A program made the position numbers and the translations under genes. Positions 8,278-18,143 of a stretch of DNA of 64,000 nt are shown piece by piece (position 1 is the first letter of the stretch; every line of letters starts with the position of its first letter). This stretch comes from Niastella sp. OAS944 (lineage in GTDB: Bacteria > Bacteroidota > Bacteroidia > Chitinophagales > Chitinophagaceae): NCBI GenBank assembly GCA_024809215.1, contig JANUBW010000004.1, positions 575,937-639,936 of the forward strand. Reading direction: 5' to 3'. The notes below the pieces were generated by a model. That model was not told the origin of the DNA and made no database searches. It was given only the letters and a program-made list of their open reading frames with translations.

Positions 8278-11200
8278 TTACAATATCAACACTCTTAATA
8301 TGCGGGTATCTTTTGCCGTTTCCAGCACAAGCGCATATACGCCGCCTACTACATTAACTTTATATGGAACTGTATATTTGTTACTACCGCTTTTCCGCTG
8401 CTGATCTATTGTAGCGCCCGATTGCAGATTAATAAGCCGCAGACTGATATCGGCCTTCTCACGCAAATCAACAATTACAGTAAACTGTCCATTGTTTGGG
8501 TTAGGCGCCAACTTATAATCCAGTATAAACGGATCGGTAGTTGATGCCCCGGGGCTATCGAATGACTGCCCTTCTATAATGGTAATATTGTTACTGTATT
8601 CTTTGGTGCAACTTCCCACCGCCGTTTGCATTCCGATGCGATAGGAGCCCGTTTGATTAAATTGCAACTCAAGAAGGCTATCCGTGCGACGCTGTACCGT
8701 AATGTCACCTTGCGGTACCTGCCACGTTATGGTTTGGGGCCAGGGCTGACTTATATTCACAAAAGTCACTTTCTCGCCTTTAAATGCCTGTGTGCTTGAC
8801 ACAAATTCTGCAGCTACGGTAGCATCACTTCTGCTGATATTTATGCTACCACTTCCTTTACAACCTTTACTATCTGTTACCTGTACATCATACTTACCTG
8901 TTGCAGTTAGTGATACGCTTGCCGTGCTGGCATTAAACCCATTGGCGCTGCTCCAACTGTAAACTGCATTTGCATCAGCTACAGTAGCATCGGCCAACCA
9001 TGCCTGACCGGCACACAGCGTACGATCGGGCCCCAGTGCAACCGTAAGCGGCGAAGGGTTCTGCAAATTGAACACATGCTGTTCTGAACACCCCATTGCG
9101 TCTATTATCTTTACTGTATAGGCGCCTGCACACAATGCAGACTGCAGCTGTGCGGTACTGCCATTACTCCATTGATAACTATAAGGCGCTGTTCCACCCG
9201 ATACGCTATAACTGATGGCCCCATTACAATAACCTGAACATACCGGCTGTATAGCCACAGGGTTATTTACCACAATAGGATTGGGTGTAGATACCTTTAC
9301 CTGTTGTTGTGTTTGGCAACCACGGGCATCATTTACATAAGCCAGATAGTTGCCTGTTGTTAAACCTGTAATATTTTGTGTGGTAGCGCCATTACTCCAT
9401 GCAATGCTGTAAGGAGTTGTGCCCCCGGCTATAACCGCGGTTGCAGTTCCATTGTTTCCACCACTACAAAATACCTGAGTACTGGTTAACCCAAGTGTTA
9501 GCAATTGGGGCTCGCCAAGCACAAATGGCACCGACTCTCTGCTGATGTTATTATTATCGGTAACTACTATCTTATAAGTGCCTGCTGTAAGTTTCAAAGC
9601 AAAACTGTCGGGCTGACCAATATTCAACCAACTGCTGTTATCACTACGGAACCACTGGTAGGTATATCGTTTCGAAGGGATCTCAATGCCACCCTGCGCT
9701 TTGGCATACAACACGCCATCGCTGCTGTTCTTACAGGTAACATAATGATCCTCTTCCACGGTCACTATCAACATGGGCGGCTGTTTTAAATGAAGCGTAT
9801 CGGCAACAATACAGCCCGCAGCATTAGCACCGGATGCAAGCGCATAGTTTGCATCGGTGGCAGTTACAATATAGGTGCCCTCGCCTATTTGCTGCAACTT
9901 GGTGGTAAATGGATTGATAGTATTGGTAACGGTAGTTAAAGCAGAACCGCTGGTACTGTCTTTCCAAACTATGTTATAGCTATTACCGCTTACAGGCGTA
10001 CCGCCAATAACAATTGCCATGGCGCTGCCATCGGTACTTCCAAATGCCAGCGGGTTGGTTGTTTGCCTGTAATCTACCTGTACGGGTTGTGCAGGTTGTA
10101 TTATGGTAACTGTTTGAACAACTTCGTTACCCGCTGCATCTTTCATGATACAGTTATTTCCATCGTATATCCTGAGTTTGTATACGCCACTATCTAAACC
10201 GCTGACGGTATGTTGAGTGGGCGAAGCAAAGGCTGCCAGGCTATATGTATCATCCTGCGCCTGTTTATAACGTGCGGAATAATTACCAACGCCACCGGTT
10301 GCATTTAAACTTATCGTTCCATCGGCGCCGTTAAAACAGTTTACGTTCTTTATACTATTTGAAAAACTAACAGCCGTGGGGCCTGTATATGACGTTGTAC
10401 CCTTGTGTTGTTCACCCGTGGAATAAGTGTTCACATCATTGTATTTTCCGAACAGATTTACAGTAAAGTTTCCAGGACCAAACTTTGCCGGAAAAGTGTA
10501 AGTATTACCAGCGTTCAGCTCTTTGAGCGATGGAGACGTCTCTGGCTGACCATCCGTTGTGTTTATCAGGGTAATATTCATGGTTTCGCCTGCATATAAC
10601 TGACGATCGAATTGAACGATGACCGTACCATCCTTTACCCCAAAACATTTGTTGGGAACCGGCGTTACTGAAATGATATGCGGAGAAGGAATAGAGGGTG
10701 TTAAAGTAAGCGGCTGCGATGCAAAATAATAGACCGGACTAACCCGGAAGACCACATTTTGACCGCGTGGTATATTATCGAAATCAGTGCCCATCAGATC
10801 GCGCCCCGACACACTAATGGTGGATTTACCATCGGTGTTGGTAGATGCAGGAAAATTGTTCCACCCGCTGCCGCCCACATTGTATTGCCATCTGTATACA
10901 GGTGCCGGATAACCGGGCGTAGCATAAATGGTAACTCTGTCGGTAGTGGGTAAATACGTTTCATTGGGATTATCTGTCCACAAATCTATCCTTTCAGGCG
11001 TGATCCAGGTTTCGGCCTCATTTTTAAAACAATCAGTGCTCTCATTCCACGGGCTATAAAAATAGCCGTTACCGGTATACCAACTACCAAAATTCCAGTC
11101 GCTCGATGTTTGGCAACTCATACGACAAATGTTATCATGTCGATCGCTACTACAATAACATACGACTTTTGATAATTCCTGAGATGCATCCCAGGTGATG

Positions 11201-11493
11201 GAATCCCAATACTCGTAGGGGTTATAGCCACAATCTGCTCCTATCCACATCAGGCTGTATCCCTTGGTGCCATCAGCCATATCATCTTTAGAGGAGATCC
11301 TTACAGGTGTTATATCAGGATTACTAAAATGTGCCGTTGCCGTGTAAAGATTACCAGAACAATCATTTCGGTAACTATATTTGGGGCAAAATATTTTCAG
11401 ATGCATTTTCAACTTATACCTTGGCTGCGCCAACGTTGTAAATGCTGCTGCCTGCAGTAAAACAATTACCAATAACAATACACGCATTCTCAT
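8278..11493 (-). CDS. SprB-repeat surface protein with T9SS type A sorting domain (1071 aa)
   Basis: Signal peptide (MRMRVLLLVIVLLQ..., cleavage near residue 22), a Cys-rich N-terminal region, Ig-like segments, then repeated units of the SprB/gliding-adhesin type with the pattern GG(T/V)xPYS(I/Y)xWSNG and GC. The last about 85 residues form a type A T9SS sorting domain (LAPNPNNGQFTV, hydrophobic strands, final ILRVLIL). The family knowledge is that such C-terminal domains route proteins through the type IX secretion system to the cell surface. It lies 26 bp upstream of the toxin gene and 9 bp downstream of the FN3 gene. It probably supplies a surface filament or adhesin for the toxin. It is the only member of the operon with a clear sorting tail. 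Confidence 0.8.
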   Translation of the reverse strand: MRMRVLLLVIVLLQAAAFTTLAQPRYKLKMHLKIFCPKYSYRNDCSGNLYTATAHFSNPDITPVRISSKDDMADGTKGYSLMWIGADCGYNPYEYWDSITWDASQELSKVVCYCSSDRHDNICRMSCQTSSDWNFGSWYTGNGYFYSPWNESTDCFKNEAETWITPERIDLWTDNPNETYLPTTDRVTIYATPGYPAPVYRWQYNVGGSGWNNFPASTNTDGKSTISVSGRDLMGTDFDNIPRGQNVVFRVSPVYYFASQPLTLTPSIPSPHIISVTPVPNKCFGVKDGTVIVQFDRQLYAGETMNITLINTTDGQPETSPSLKELNAGNTYTFPAKFGPGNFTVNLFGKYNDVNTYSTGEQHKGTTSYTGPTAVSFSNSIKNVNCFNGADGTISLNATGGVGNYSARYKQAQDDTYSLAAFASPTQHTVSGLDSGVYKLRIYDGNNCIMKDAAGNEVVQTVTIIQPAQPVQVDYRQTTNPLAFGSTDGSAMAIVIGGTPVSGNSYNIVWKDSTSGSALTTVTNTINPFTTKLQQIGEGTYIVTATDANYALASGANAAGCIVADTLHLKQPPMLIVTVEEDHYVTCKNSSDGVLYAKAQGGIEIPSKRYTYQWFRSDNSSWLNIGQPDSFALKLTAGTYKIVVTDNNNISRESVPFVLGEPQLLTLGLTSTQVFCSGGNNGTATAVIAGGTTPYSIAWSNGATTQNITGLTTGNYLAYVNDARGCQTQQQVKVSTPNPIVVNNPVAIQPVCSGYCNGAISYSVSGGTAPYSYQWSNGSTAQLQSALCAGAYTVKIIDAMGCSEQHVFNLQNPSPLTVALGPDRTLCAGQAWLADATVADANAVYSWSSANGFNASTASVSLTATGKYDVQVTDSKGCKGSGSINISRSDATVAAEFVSSTQAFKGEKVTFVNISQPWPQTITWQVPQGDITVQRRTDSLLELQFNQTGSYRIGMQTAVGSCTKEYSNNITIIEGQSFDSPGASTTDPFILDYKLAPNPNNGQFTVIVDLREKADISLRLINLQSGATIDQQRKSGSNKYTVPYKVNVVGGVYALVLETAKDTRILRVLIL

Positions 11494-11502
11494 AGAAACG
11501 TA

Positions 11503-13596
11503 TTAATAATTTATCGATACTTTTTTCATTTCGCTATAAGCGCCCGATGCCAGCACCGCCATTACCGCATACTGGTAAACCGTGTTTACCTGCACCTCGG
11601 TATCGTACAAACCTTTTGTACCTGCCGGCACTGATTTAAATAAGGTCATGGCGCCGTTGCCAGAAGATTTATATACCTGGTAATTGACCACCTGTTTCAT
11701 TTCATCGTCCCATACTACTTCTACTCTTCTTTGCTCAGGCTGCGGGTATGCATATAAACGGGTGATCTGCAAAGCGCCGGCAGCACCCGCAGCTACTGTA
11801 ACGGCAAGCTTTTCAGAAGCAGTAGCCAGTCCTCCTTCACTTGTTGCCGCTATGTAATAATTGTATGTACCGGCAATGCCCCTTACTGTATCGGTATAGG
11901 TATTGCGGCTTTTGCCGGCAAACTGTTGCACAATGGTGTAACCGCTGTCGGCCGTTGCCTTCCGGTACAGAATATGCGCGGCAATATCTTCATCAGCACT
12001 GTTTATCCAGTTTAACGTAACCATATTACCGGCAACGTTATATTTGGTGATCACAGCGGCAGAGGGAGGAATTATATTGGGCTTTTTCAACTCAACCAAC
12101 TCGGTATGGCCACTCTGGTTAAACCGTTTATCGAGTGCAGAAATGGCATAGTATACTTTTTTATTAAGCAGTTTCAGGCTTAGCTTGTCACGAAATTTAT
12201 TACCACGCCAAACAGAATCAATAAGCGGCACCAGCTCTTCATTTTTTTTCATGGCCCGGTATATCTTATAACCCATCAGATCACGTTCACTGTTCTTATT
12301 CCAGGTAAGCGTTACCACGCCATTGGAATCTATAACGGCCTTTAAACCTGTTGGCACGGCCGGCGCGATGGAATCAACCGGTTGAACCAATACCGGGTAA
12401 GAGGTTCGACCCTCCCCTTCTTTCGCTACAGCGGTTATGGTAAAATAACCCGGCTCGCCCACTGCCTTTTTAATAGCAAGCGTGCGGGTTGTAGCATCAA
12501 TATTATCGAGCCATATTTTGTAAGGACCGTTTGCATTATCGGCCCGGCTTATCTGAAAACCTTTGATAAACCCGTTTGCCTTTTCTTCAAACACCCATTG
12601 CATTTGCAATATTCCTTTATCATCTGCATAAGCCGATTGAATACCCGGCACAAAAGGAAGCATATTAGCACCCTGCCCCTTTATCGCAGCTGAAGGCGGA
12701 CCGGCTTCACCAAAAGGATTGATACCACGTACACGGTACTGATAGGCAACTCCATTTTCATGCAGGGTATCGGTGAAGTACATCCGGTTTGAAGCACGTT
12801 TATCTTTTTCATTCAGGTTGCTCACGGGCACGTCTGACAGGCGGCGAAATGTTTTACCACCATCTTCCGACTTTTCAACATAGTACGAAGTATAATATGC
12901 TTTTACCCGGTTATAATCCCAGGCAAGCATTACAGTACGATTGCCAAACTGCGCATTCACTTCCTGCACCGCAGGTAATGGTTCATAATTTTCAGCACCT
13001 ATATATACGCCGGCGGTATCGGGTTTAGTAAGATTTGCAGGCACAGCGGTTGTAAGCCGGTACAGGTACTTTTCGTTTGGATTAACTTCATTATCAACCC
13101 AGCCCCAACCAGCCAGCTGCGCGCCTTCAAAACTCATATCTGCGGCAAACAGTGAAAAGCTAAAGCGTTGCTCCGCTTCCTGCGACTGGCTAATGATGCG
13201 GCCAACACCTTTGGTATCGTTACCGCCTACCTGAAAATTGCTGCCATACAATGCCTGCGCCATTACAGCGGCAAACTGGTCTTTCTTTGCCACTTCCTGC
13301 CAGGCATCGAGTGGTTTTGATCTTATTGGCCCGCCACTCAGCACTTTGCGCTCAGGTTTATCGAGCATTTGTTTATTGCGCAATACGGTATAACGTTCCA
13401 GAATAAAACCATATTGATTGGTAAGTTTCCATAAAGCCACATTGGTAGCCGCCCATCGCAGCCTTATAGTATGGCCCGTACTGTCGGGCCTTGCTATCAT
13501 TTTTATTTGTGAGGCGGCCTGCCTGCCCTGCTGCGCAACTGCTGCGCCCGAGGCGCCCAGCACAACTATAAAAAACAATAATATCAGGCGTTTCAT
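11503..13596 (-). CDS. exported fibronectin type III repeat protein (697 aa)
   Basis: Signal peptide (MKRLILLFFIVVLGASGAAVAQQ) followed by about five fibronectin-III-like modules. Typical strand motifs recur: VMLAWDYN, YYVEKSEDGG, YQYRVRGINPFGE, VTLTWNKN and YKIYRAMKK. No catalytic motif, lipobox or T9SS tail was seen, so it is probably periplasmic or an outer-membrane-associated scaffold. It starts 3 bp after the 1507-aa gene and ends 9 bp before the SprB-repeat gene, so it belongs to the same transcript. A structural role in presenting or assembling the toxin is inferred from context only. Confidence 0.75.
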   Translation of the reverse strand: MKRLILLFFIVVLGASGAAVAQQGRQAASQIKMIARPDSTGHTIRLRWAATNVALWKLTNQYGFILERYTVLRNKQMLDKPERKVLSGGPIRSKPLDAWQEVAKKDQFAAVMAQALYGSNFQVGGNDTKGVGRIISQSQEAEQRFSFSLFAADMSFEGAQLAGWGWVDNEVNPNEKYLYRLTTAVPANLTKPDTAGVYIGAENYEPLPAVQEVNAQFGNRTVMLAWDYNRVKAYYTSYYVEKSEDGGKTFRRLSDVPVSNLNEKDKRASNRMYFTDTLHENGVAYQYRVRGINPFGEAGPPSAAIKGQGANMLPFVPGIQSAYADDKGILQMQWVFEEKANGFIKGFQISRADNANGPYKIWLDNIDATTRTLAIKKAVGEPGYFTITAVAKEGEGRTSYPVLVQPVDSIAPAVPTGLKAVIDSNGVVTLTWNKNSERDLMGYKIYRAMKKNEELVPLIDSVWRGNKFRDKLSLKLLNKKVYYAISALDKRFNQSGHTELVELKKPNIIPPSAAVITKYNVAGNMVTLNWINSADEDIAAHILYRKATADSGYTIVQQFAGKSRNTYTDTVRGIAGTYNYYIAATSEGGLATASEKLAVTVAAGAAGALQITRLYAYPQPEQRRVEVVWDDEMKQVVNYQVYKSSGNGAMTLFKSVPAGTKGLYDTEVQVNTVYQYAVMAVLASGAYSEMKKVSINY

Positions 13597-13599
13597 AGA

Positions 13600-16500
13600 T
13601 TAATTGATCGGGTTATAATATTGAACAATATGCGAACTGCCTTTAATGCCGCCTGGTATTATAAACTGATAATTCACTTTATAATATCCCTGTTTCATTA
13701 TTGGATAGTAGCCATTGATGAGCCATTCGTAATTTTTTTGCTGCGGTGTTCCCAAATACCTGTTTACCACCTGAGATTGCAGGTCCAGGAAATCCTGTTT
13801 GTATATGCGGGGCAGATCATACAGATAAGGCAGATAACCTGTTACCACCGGATCGGTAAAATTACCCTGGCTTACCAGGCTTTGATAAGCAAGCGATACC
13901 GGTAACGATTTAACGGGAACAAAACCGAATTCCGCAGTGTCGCGTTTGCTGATGACAATATCGCCGGCAACCGGATAATTTTTGTAGTTGAGCGGATAAA
14001 TAAATGACCGGAAAAAGTCGTCGTCAGTAACAGCCAGTGGTTGCACCAGCGGAACATTATCTGTGTAATCGGTACCGGCCAGTTCACTTAAATCCAAAGG
14101 CTCGGCACCTGTTACTCCCTGCTGTAGCGTGAACAGATCGGAAGACAGTTTCCATACTGCGCTGTTTCCGGGCTGTATATTTTGCATTTTTTCGGCAAAC
14201 GTGCCATACCTGCTGCTGTGGAATGCGTAGTTCAATAATGTTTTACCGGTATCGGCACGCACCACATCAGTGGCACTATTACCCGTTATCTGCACACTGT
14301 CGCCGGCATCGGTTGTGGTGGTATTGGTAACCATTCCGCCTGCATTGCTGTTAGTGCTGGCTGCGGGAACGCTTTGCAGCACCAGTTCATACCCGGCATT
14401 ATTTTGTACCTTAAAGATGTTGAACCGCAAACGGCATTCGTTCTCATCATAGGTGAATGGCAGTTTGGCAACTGTAACGCCACTGGCTGAACGCACCATC
14501 AACTGGGGAATATAACCCGGGATGGCAAATAAATATTTTTGTCCGCGTTTTAACTGAATAATACCCTGGTTGGTTTCGGCTGTATAAAAATTCTGTTGGT
14601 CTACAACCGGCCACGAATAAGCTATATTGCTTAACGGAATGCTTTCAGGAGCGGTACCTGTAGTAAAGGAAATCGTACGGCTTTCTTCTGCCTTTTTACC
14701 ATCTATATAAACCGTTTGCCACGAACCGTTTTGATTTTCTTTAAAACTTACTTTAACTGTAGCTGAAACCGATGTAGACGGCGGTAGTATTTCATTTGAA
14801 TAAAAGGTAACCACATCGTTATTGGTATTCCATTTCAGTTTACCTGTAATGGTTTTTCCATTTGCCATTAGATCGAACTGATCAAGTTGTATGCGGAACG
14901 TGTGCTGGCCTTTTTCATCGGCAATAGGAATATCTTTTCCAACAGCGAAATTGAAGGCCGCCTGGGGCGCAGCAAACACATCTACCTGGGCAGCTTCTTT
15001 TGGAGTTATATCTGAAATAACTGCAATACCTACCGGTGTTGCACTACCCGAGCCCGATACGATCTTACATTCATTACCTACTTCTACCTTAAACCGTACA
15101 TTACCTTTTACCAAACCTCCCAGTAAGTTAAACCGCACACCCAAATAACCAACAAACCACGCCGGGTTTGGCAACCGCGCCTGCATTAAAGCGGCGGCAG
15201 CGCCCTGTATAATAGGAATACGCGCTTTTATAAACCACAGGTTTACTTTAACTCCTAACTCACCCTGCAAATAGGCATAAGCCTGGGCATTGGCATACCA
15301 GCCATTGATACCTATAGGTTCGGTACTGCCTTCGCAATGCGCATCGCCATAATCTTTCAGCATCATATCAAAGCCAAGGCCCGCCTTGAAATTGGCATAC
15401 AATATTAAAAAGGATATATCGCCCGTCTCTATCGTTATTCGTGAACCGAAAGCAATACCACGTCCATCGCCCAGGGCATTGGCATCGCGCATATAATCCA
15501 ACTGGTCTGCTTCCATACCAAGAATATCGGCCACTTCCCGTGGCGGTGCGGGCGAGCCGGGTATATTGGTACCCAGCATGAAATACGATTGCGTTTTTAT
15601 TCTGAAACCACCCAATCCGAACTGAATACCTATTGGGTCGGTAGGCGTACCCATATATATATACCACTCAGAAGGAGCAAAATGCATAACCGCCCAGCCG
15701 GCACGGTAATTATCACCAATACCTTGTAACAATCCCTTAGCCGCATTTACATACAGATCGAAATTGGCATGAAAAGTATTACTTTGAAAATCATAGAACA
15801 TGCCCACATATGCAGAAATACCATTCGACGTTTTCATATCTTCATCTGGGGGTATTTCCCTGCCGGCCTGTTGGGGATTGGTGATCTTAAGTTTTTGTAG
15901 TTCTTCTATCTTATCGAGCTTGGCTGTTTCAGACAATCCCTCCAGCTGCTTGGTTACGTTATTTTCTATTTTATTGAACAGGTCGGCCGACTTTTCCATA
16001 AACTTGCTGGCAATACCGGGTAACTTGCCCATGAACTTGGCATTGCCAAAGAAACCGATGTAATTCATACCACCGCCGCGGTTAAACGCAACTTCAAACT
16101 CGGCCATACCCTGAACGGCTTCTGGTTTCATTACGTTAAAGAATACACCCGCTTTTATTCCCAGGCCAAGAACTGAGTCGGGTTTATAATTCGGCATATT
16201 GTCGAGCGAAGTGCCCGATGCCGCATTCATTTTGCTCATTCTATAATAGGCGCCACCGGAAAATCCGTTTATACGTAAGGCGCCGGCCACCGGAAACCCT
16301 TCGGCCCATTTTGCCGAACCGTCTACAAACCAGTAACGGAATTTATTATATCCAAACCTACAGCGAACGTTCACCTCTATTTTATTCAACGCATCGAAAT
16401 TGGCCTTAATACCACCGGCAAAACCATCGCCATACACAGCATCGTTCTGCACAAATTCAATCTCACCATTAAGGGTAAGTCCGCCGATCTTTGCATTATC

Positions 16501-18123
16501 GATCTTTATCTTCGACAGCGATACTTTTTCAAATTTCCAGTTACTGAAACCATTCTGTTGGTTGTACGTACAACCTATGTTCAACCTCGTTGATGCTTTA
16601 AACGCATTTTCTGAAAGGGTAAGCTTTACGCCAAACGACAGATCGGCCCGGGTAGCATTGGCAACAAGTACGATGCTGTCAATTGAAACCGGGAACTTCG
16701 CGATCTTTATTTCGCCATCGTAACCAAAATAATCTACAGTAAAATAAGGGCTCACCGTCTTCAACTTCATATTGCGGAAGGTGATGGCTTTCAGCTCGGC
16801 TATGGAAGAACCCGATCCGTTACCGGCAGCTATGGTCATGCGGCCGCATAAATTGGCTTCGGGTCTGAAGTTACCATCCTCTACAAGCAGCTTTATATAT
16901 GAGTTGGAATCGAGGTCTACCCTGGCCTGCCAAAGCTGGAAATCGAGTTGCTTCTTGGGCTTTACGGTAAGCCAGTATTTATTGTCTTCGGTGATCACGG
17001 CTTCATATTCAAGCGAATCTTTGTCGGCTACCGGCAATCCCAGGTTACCGCTAAAAGAAGCAGCTACCAGGTGATTCGCTTCGAGGCCAATACTAACATC
17101 ATCAACCGAAAAATGCCAGCCCGATGCAGAACCCGCTTTATAGGGCAAGATCCCTTTTCCTGAAAAAGTACCACTCACCCCATTATTGTCGATGATCATA
17201 TCATGTCCGTTAAACGACACCGGCCCTGTTGAACCGGCACGGCGGAACATCTTGGGAAGTTCTATATCGATGGTTTGTATATACACGCCCCGCCACATAT
17301 ATGGGTTGGGATAGTGTAAATACCGGGCTTCATACCCCGAAGGGAAAGTTACAGCAGGGCTATTGCGGGTATCGCTGAAATCGAAGACAGCATTTGATAC
17401 GGTAAACACAATCCCTTCGAGTTTATTGACCTGGAATTTAGGCAGGTTAATAGTGATCAGAATATCGTTCCAGTCAGTAATGATCGCATCAAACCCGGCG
17501 CTCACTTTGGCTTTCGCATCGGCCAATTTATTTCCACTATTATCACAGGGTATCAGCAACGAGCGGGGAAACTCAACCTGGGCCGCCACGCTTAATTCTT
17601 TAAAACCGTTACAGTCTATGGTAAGAGATGTAAGGCCCGATTGCGCCTGTCCATTCTGCAAATTAAATCCACCTTTCAGTATCAGCATGGCATTGCCACC
17701 ATGAATGGGTATATGACAATCGCCTAATAATACCAGCCTTGCATCGCCAACAATACCACCACGGTAAGAAAGTTTTAGTGAACTTATACCAAAGAACAAC
17801 GGTTCATCGCGTTGTGGGATCTTCACCTTTGCAAACACGGTAAGCTCAGCATATGTTTCATGAAACACGGCACTGCTTATCGCAATTTTATAGGTAATGT
17901 TATTGACAGTTCTGCGTAAGCCAACCGGCAATTCGTTCAAATCATCGGGCTGCAGCATTTCAAGCCATTTGTCGCTCTGCTCTACTTTCTCCACAGCACT
18001 TATGGCCATTGATTTAATAGCGGCAGAATCGGCAAAATACTGTTCGTCGCCATCGCCTGCCTTTGCTACGGAAAAACAAAGTAGTAGCAATAAACCAAAA
18101 CAAAAACGTTTCATAGCGTACAT
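13600..18123 (-). CDS. large exported protein of unrecognised family (1507 aa)
   Basis: Signal peptide MKRFCFGLLLLLCFSVAKAG; Met4 (18114) is the more natural start than Met1. The body is long and beta-rich, with many alternating polar/hydrophobic strands, which suggests a beta-helix or AsmA-like fold. A gly-rich part follows around 740-1000 (MGTPTDPIGIQFGLGGF, GISAYVGMFYDFQSN) that reads like membrane-facing strands, then a C-terminal Ig-like part. I recognise no family domain. It lies between the beta-barrel-like gene (20 bp upstream) and the FN3 gene (3 bp downstream). Given its size and neighbours it may be a periplasm-spanning or channel component of the same machine, but this is inference. 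Confidence 0.65.
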   Translation of the reverse strand: MYAMKRFCFGLLLLLCFSVAKAGDGDEQYFADSAAIKSMAISAVEKVEQSDKWLEMLQPDDLNELPVGLRRTVNNITYKIAISSAVFHETYAELTVFAKVKIPQRDEPLFFGISSLKLSYRGGIVGDARLVLLGDCHIPIHGGNAMLILKGGFNLQNGQAQSGLTSLTIDCNGFKELSVAAQVEFPRSLLIPCDNSGNKLADAKAKVSAGFDAIITDWNDILITINLPKFQVNKLEGIVFTVSNAVFDFSDTRNSPAVTFPSGYEARYLHYPNPYMWRGVYIQTIDIELPKMFRRAGSTGPVSFNGHDMIIDNNGVSGTFSGKGILPYKAGSASGWHFSVDDVSIGLEANHLVAASFSGNLGLPVADKDSLEYEAVITEDNKYWLTVKPKKQLDFQLWQARVDLDSNSYIKLLVEDGNFRPEANLCGRMTIAAGNGSGSSIAELKAITFRNMKLKTVSPYFTVDYFGYDGEIKIAKFPVSIDSIVLVANATRADLSFGVKLTLSENAFKASTRLNIGCTYNQQNGFSNWKFEKVSLSKIKIDNAKIGGLTLNGEIEFVQNDAVYGDGFAGGIKANFDALNKIEVNVRCRFGYNKFRYWFVDGSAKWAEGFPVAGALRINGFSGGAYYRMSKMNAASGTSLDNMPNYKPDSVLGLGIKAGVFFNVMKPEAVQGMAEFEVAFNRGGGMNYIGFFGNAKFMGKLPGIASKFMEKSADLFNKIENNVTKQLEGLSETAKLDKIEELQKLKITNPQQAGREIPPDEDMKTSNGISAYVGMFYDFQSNTFHANFDLYVNAAKGLLQGIGDNYRAGWAVMHFAPSEWYIYMGTPTDPIGIQFGLGGFRIKTQSYFMLGTNIPGSPAPPREVADILGMEADQLDYMRDANALGDGRGIAFGSRITIETGDISFLILYANFKAGLGFDMMLKDYGDAHCEGSTEPIGINGWYANAQAYAYLQGELGVKVNLWFIKARIPIIQGAAAALMQARLPNPAWFVGYLGVRFNLLGGLVKGNVRFKVEVGNECKIVSGSGSATPVGIAVISDITPKEAAQVDVFAAPQAAFNFAVGKDIPIADEKGQHTFRIQLDQFDLMANGKTITGKLKWNTNNDVVTFYSNEILPPSTSVSATVKVSFKENQNGSWQTVYIDGKKAEESRTISFTTGTAPESIPLSNIAYSWPVVDQQNFYTAETNQGIIQLKRGQKYLFAIPGYIPQLMVRSASGVTVAKLPFTYDENECRLRFNIFKVQNNAGYELVLQSVPAASTNSNAGGMVTNTTTTDAGDSVQITGNSATDVVRADTGKTLLNYAFHSSRYGTFAEKMQNIQPGNSAVWKLSSDLFTLQQGVTGAEPLDLSELAGTDYTDNVPLVQPLAVTDDDFFRSFIYPLNYKNYPVAGDIVISKRDTAEFGFVPVKSLPVSLAYQSLVSQGNFTDPVVTGYLPYLYDLPRIYKQDFLDLQSQVVNRYLGTPQQKNYEWLINGYYPIMKQGYYKVNYQFIIPGGIKGSSHIVQYYNPIN

Positions 18124-18143
18124 TTAATTTTACCGCTTACTGT

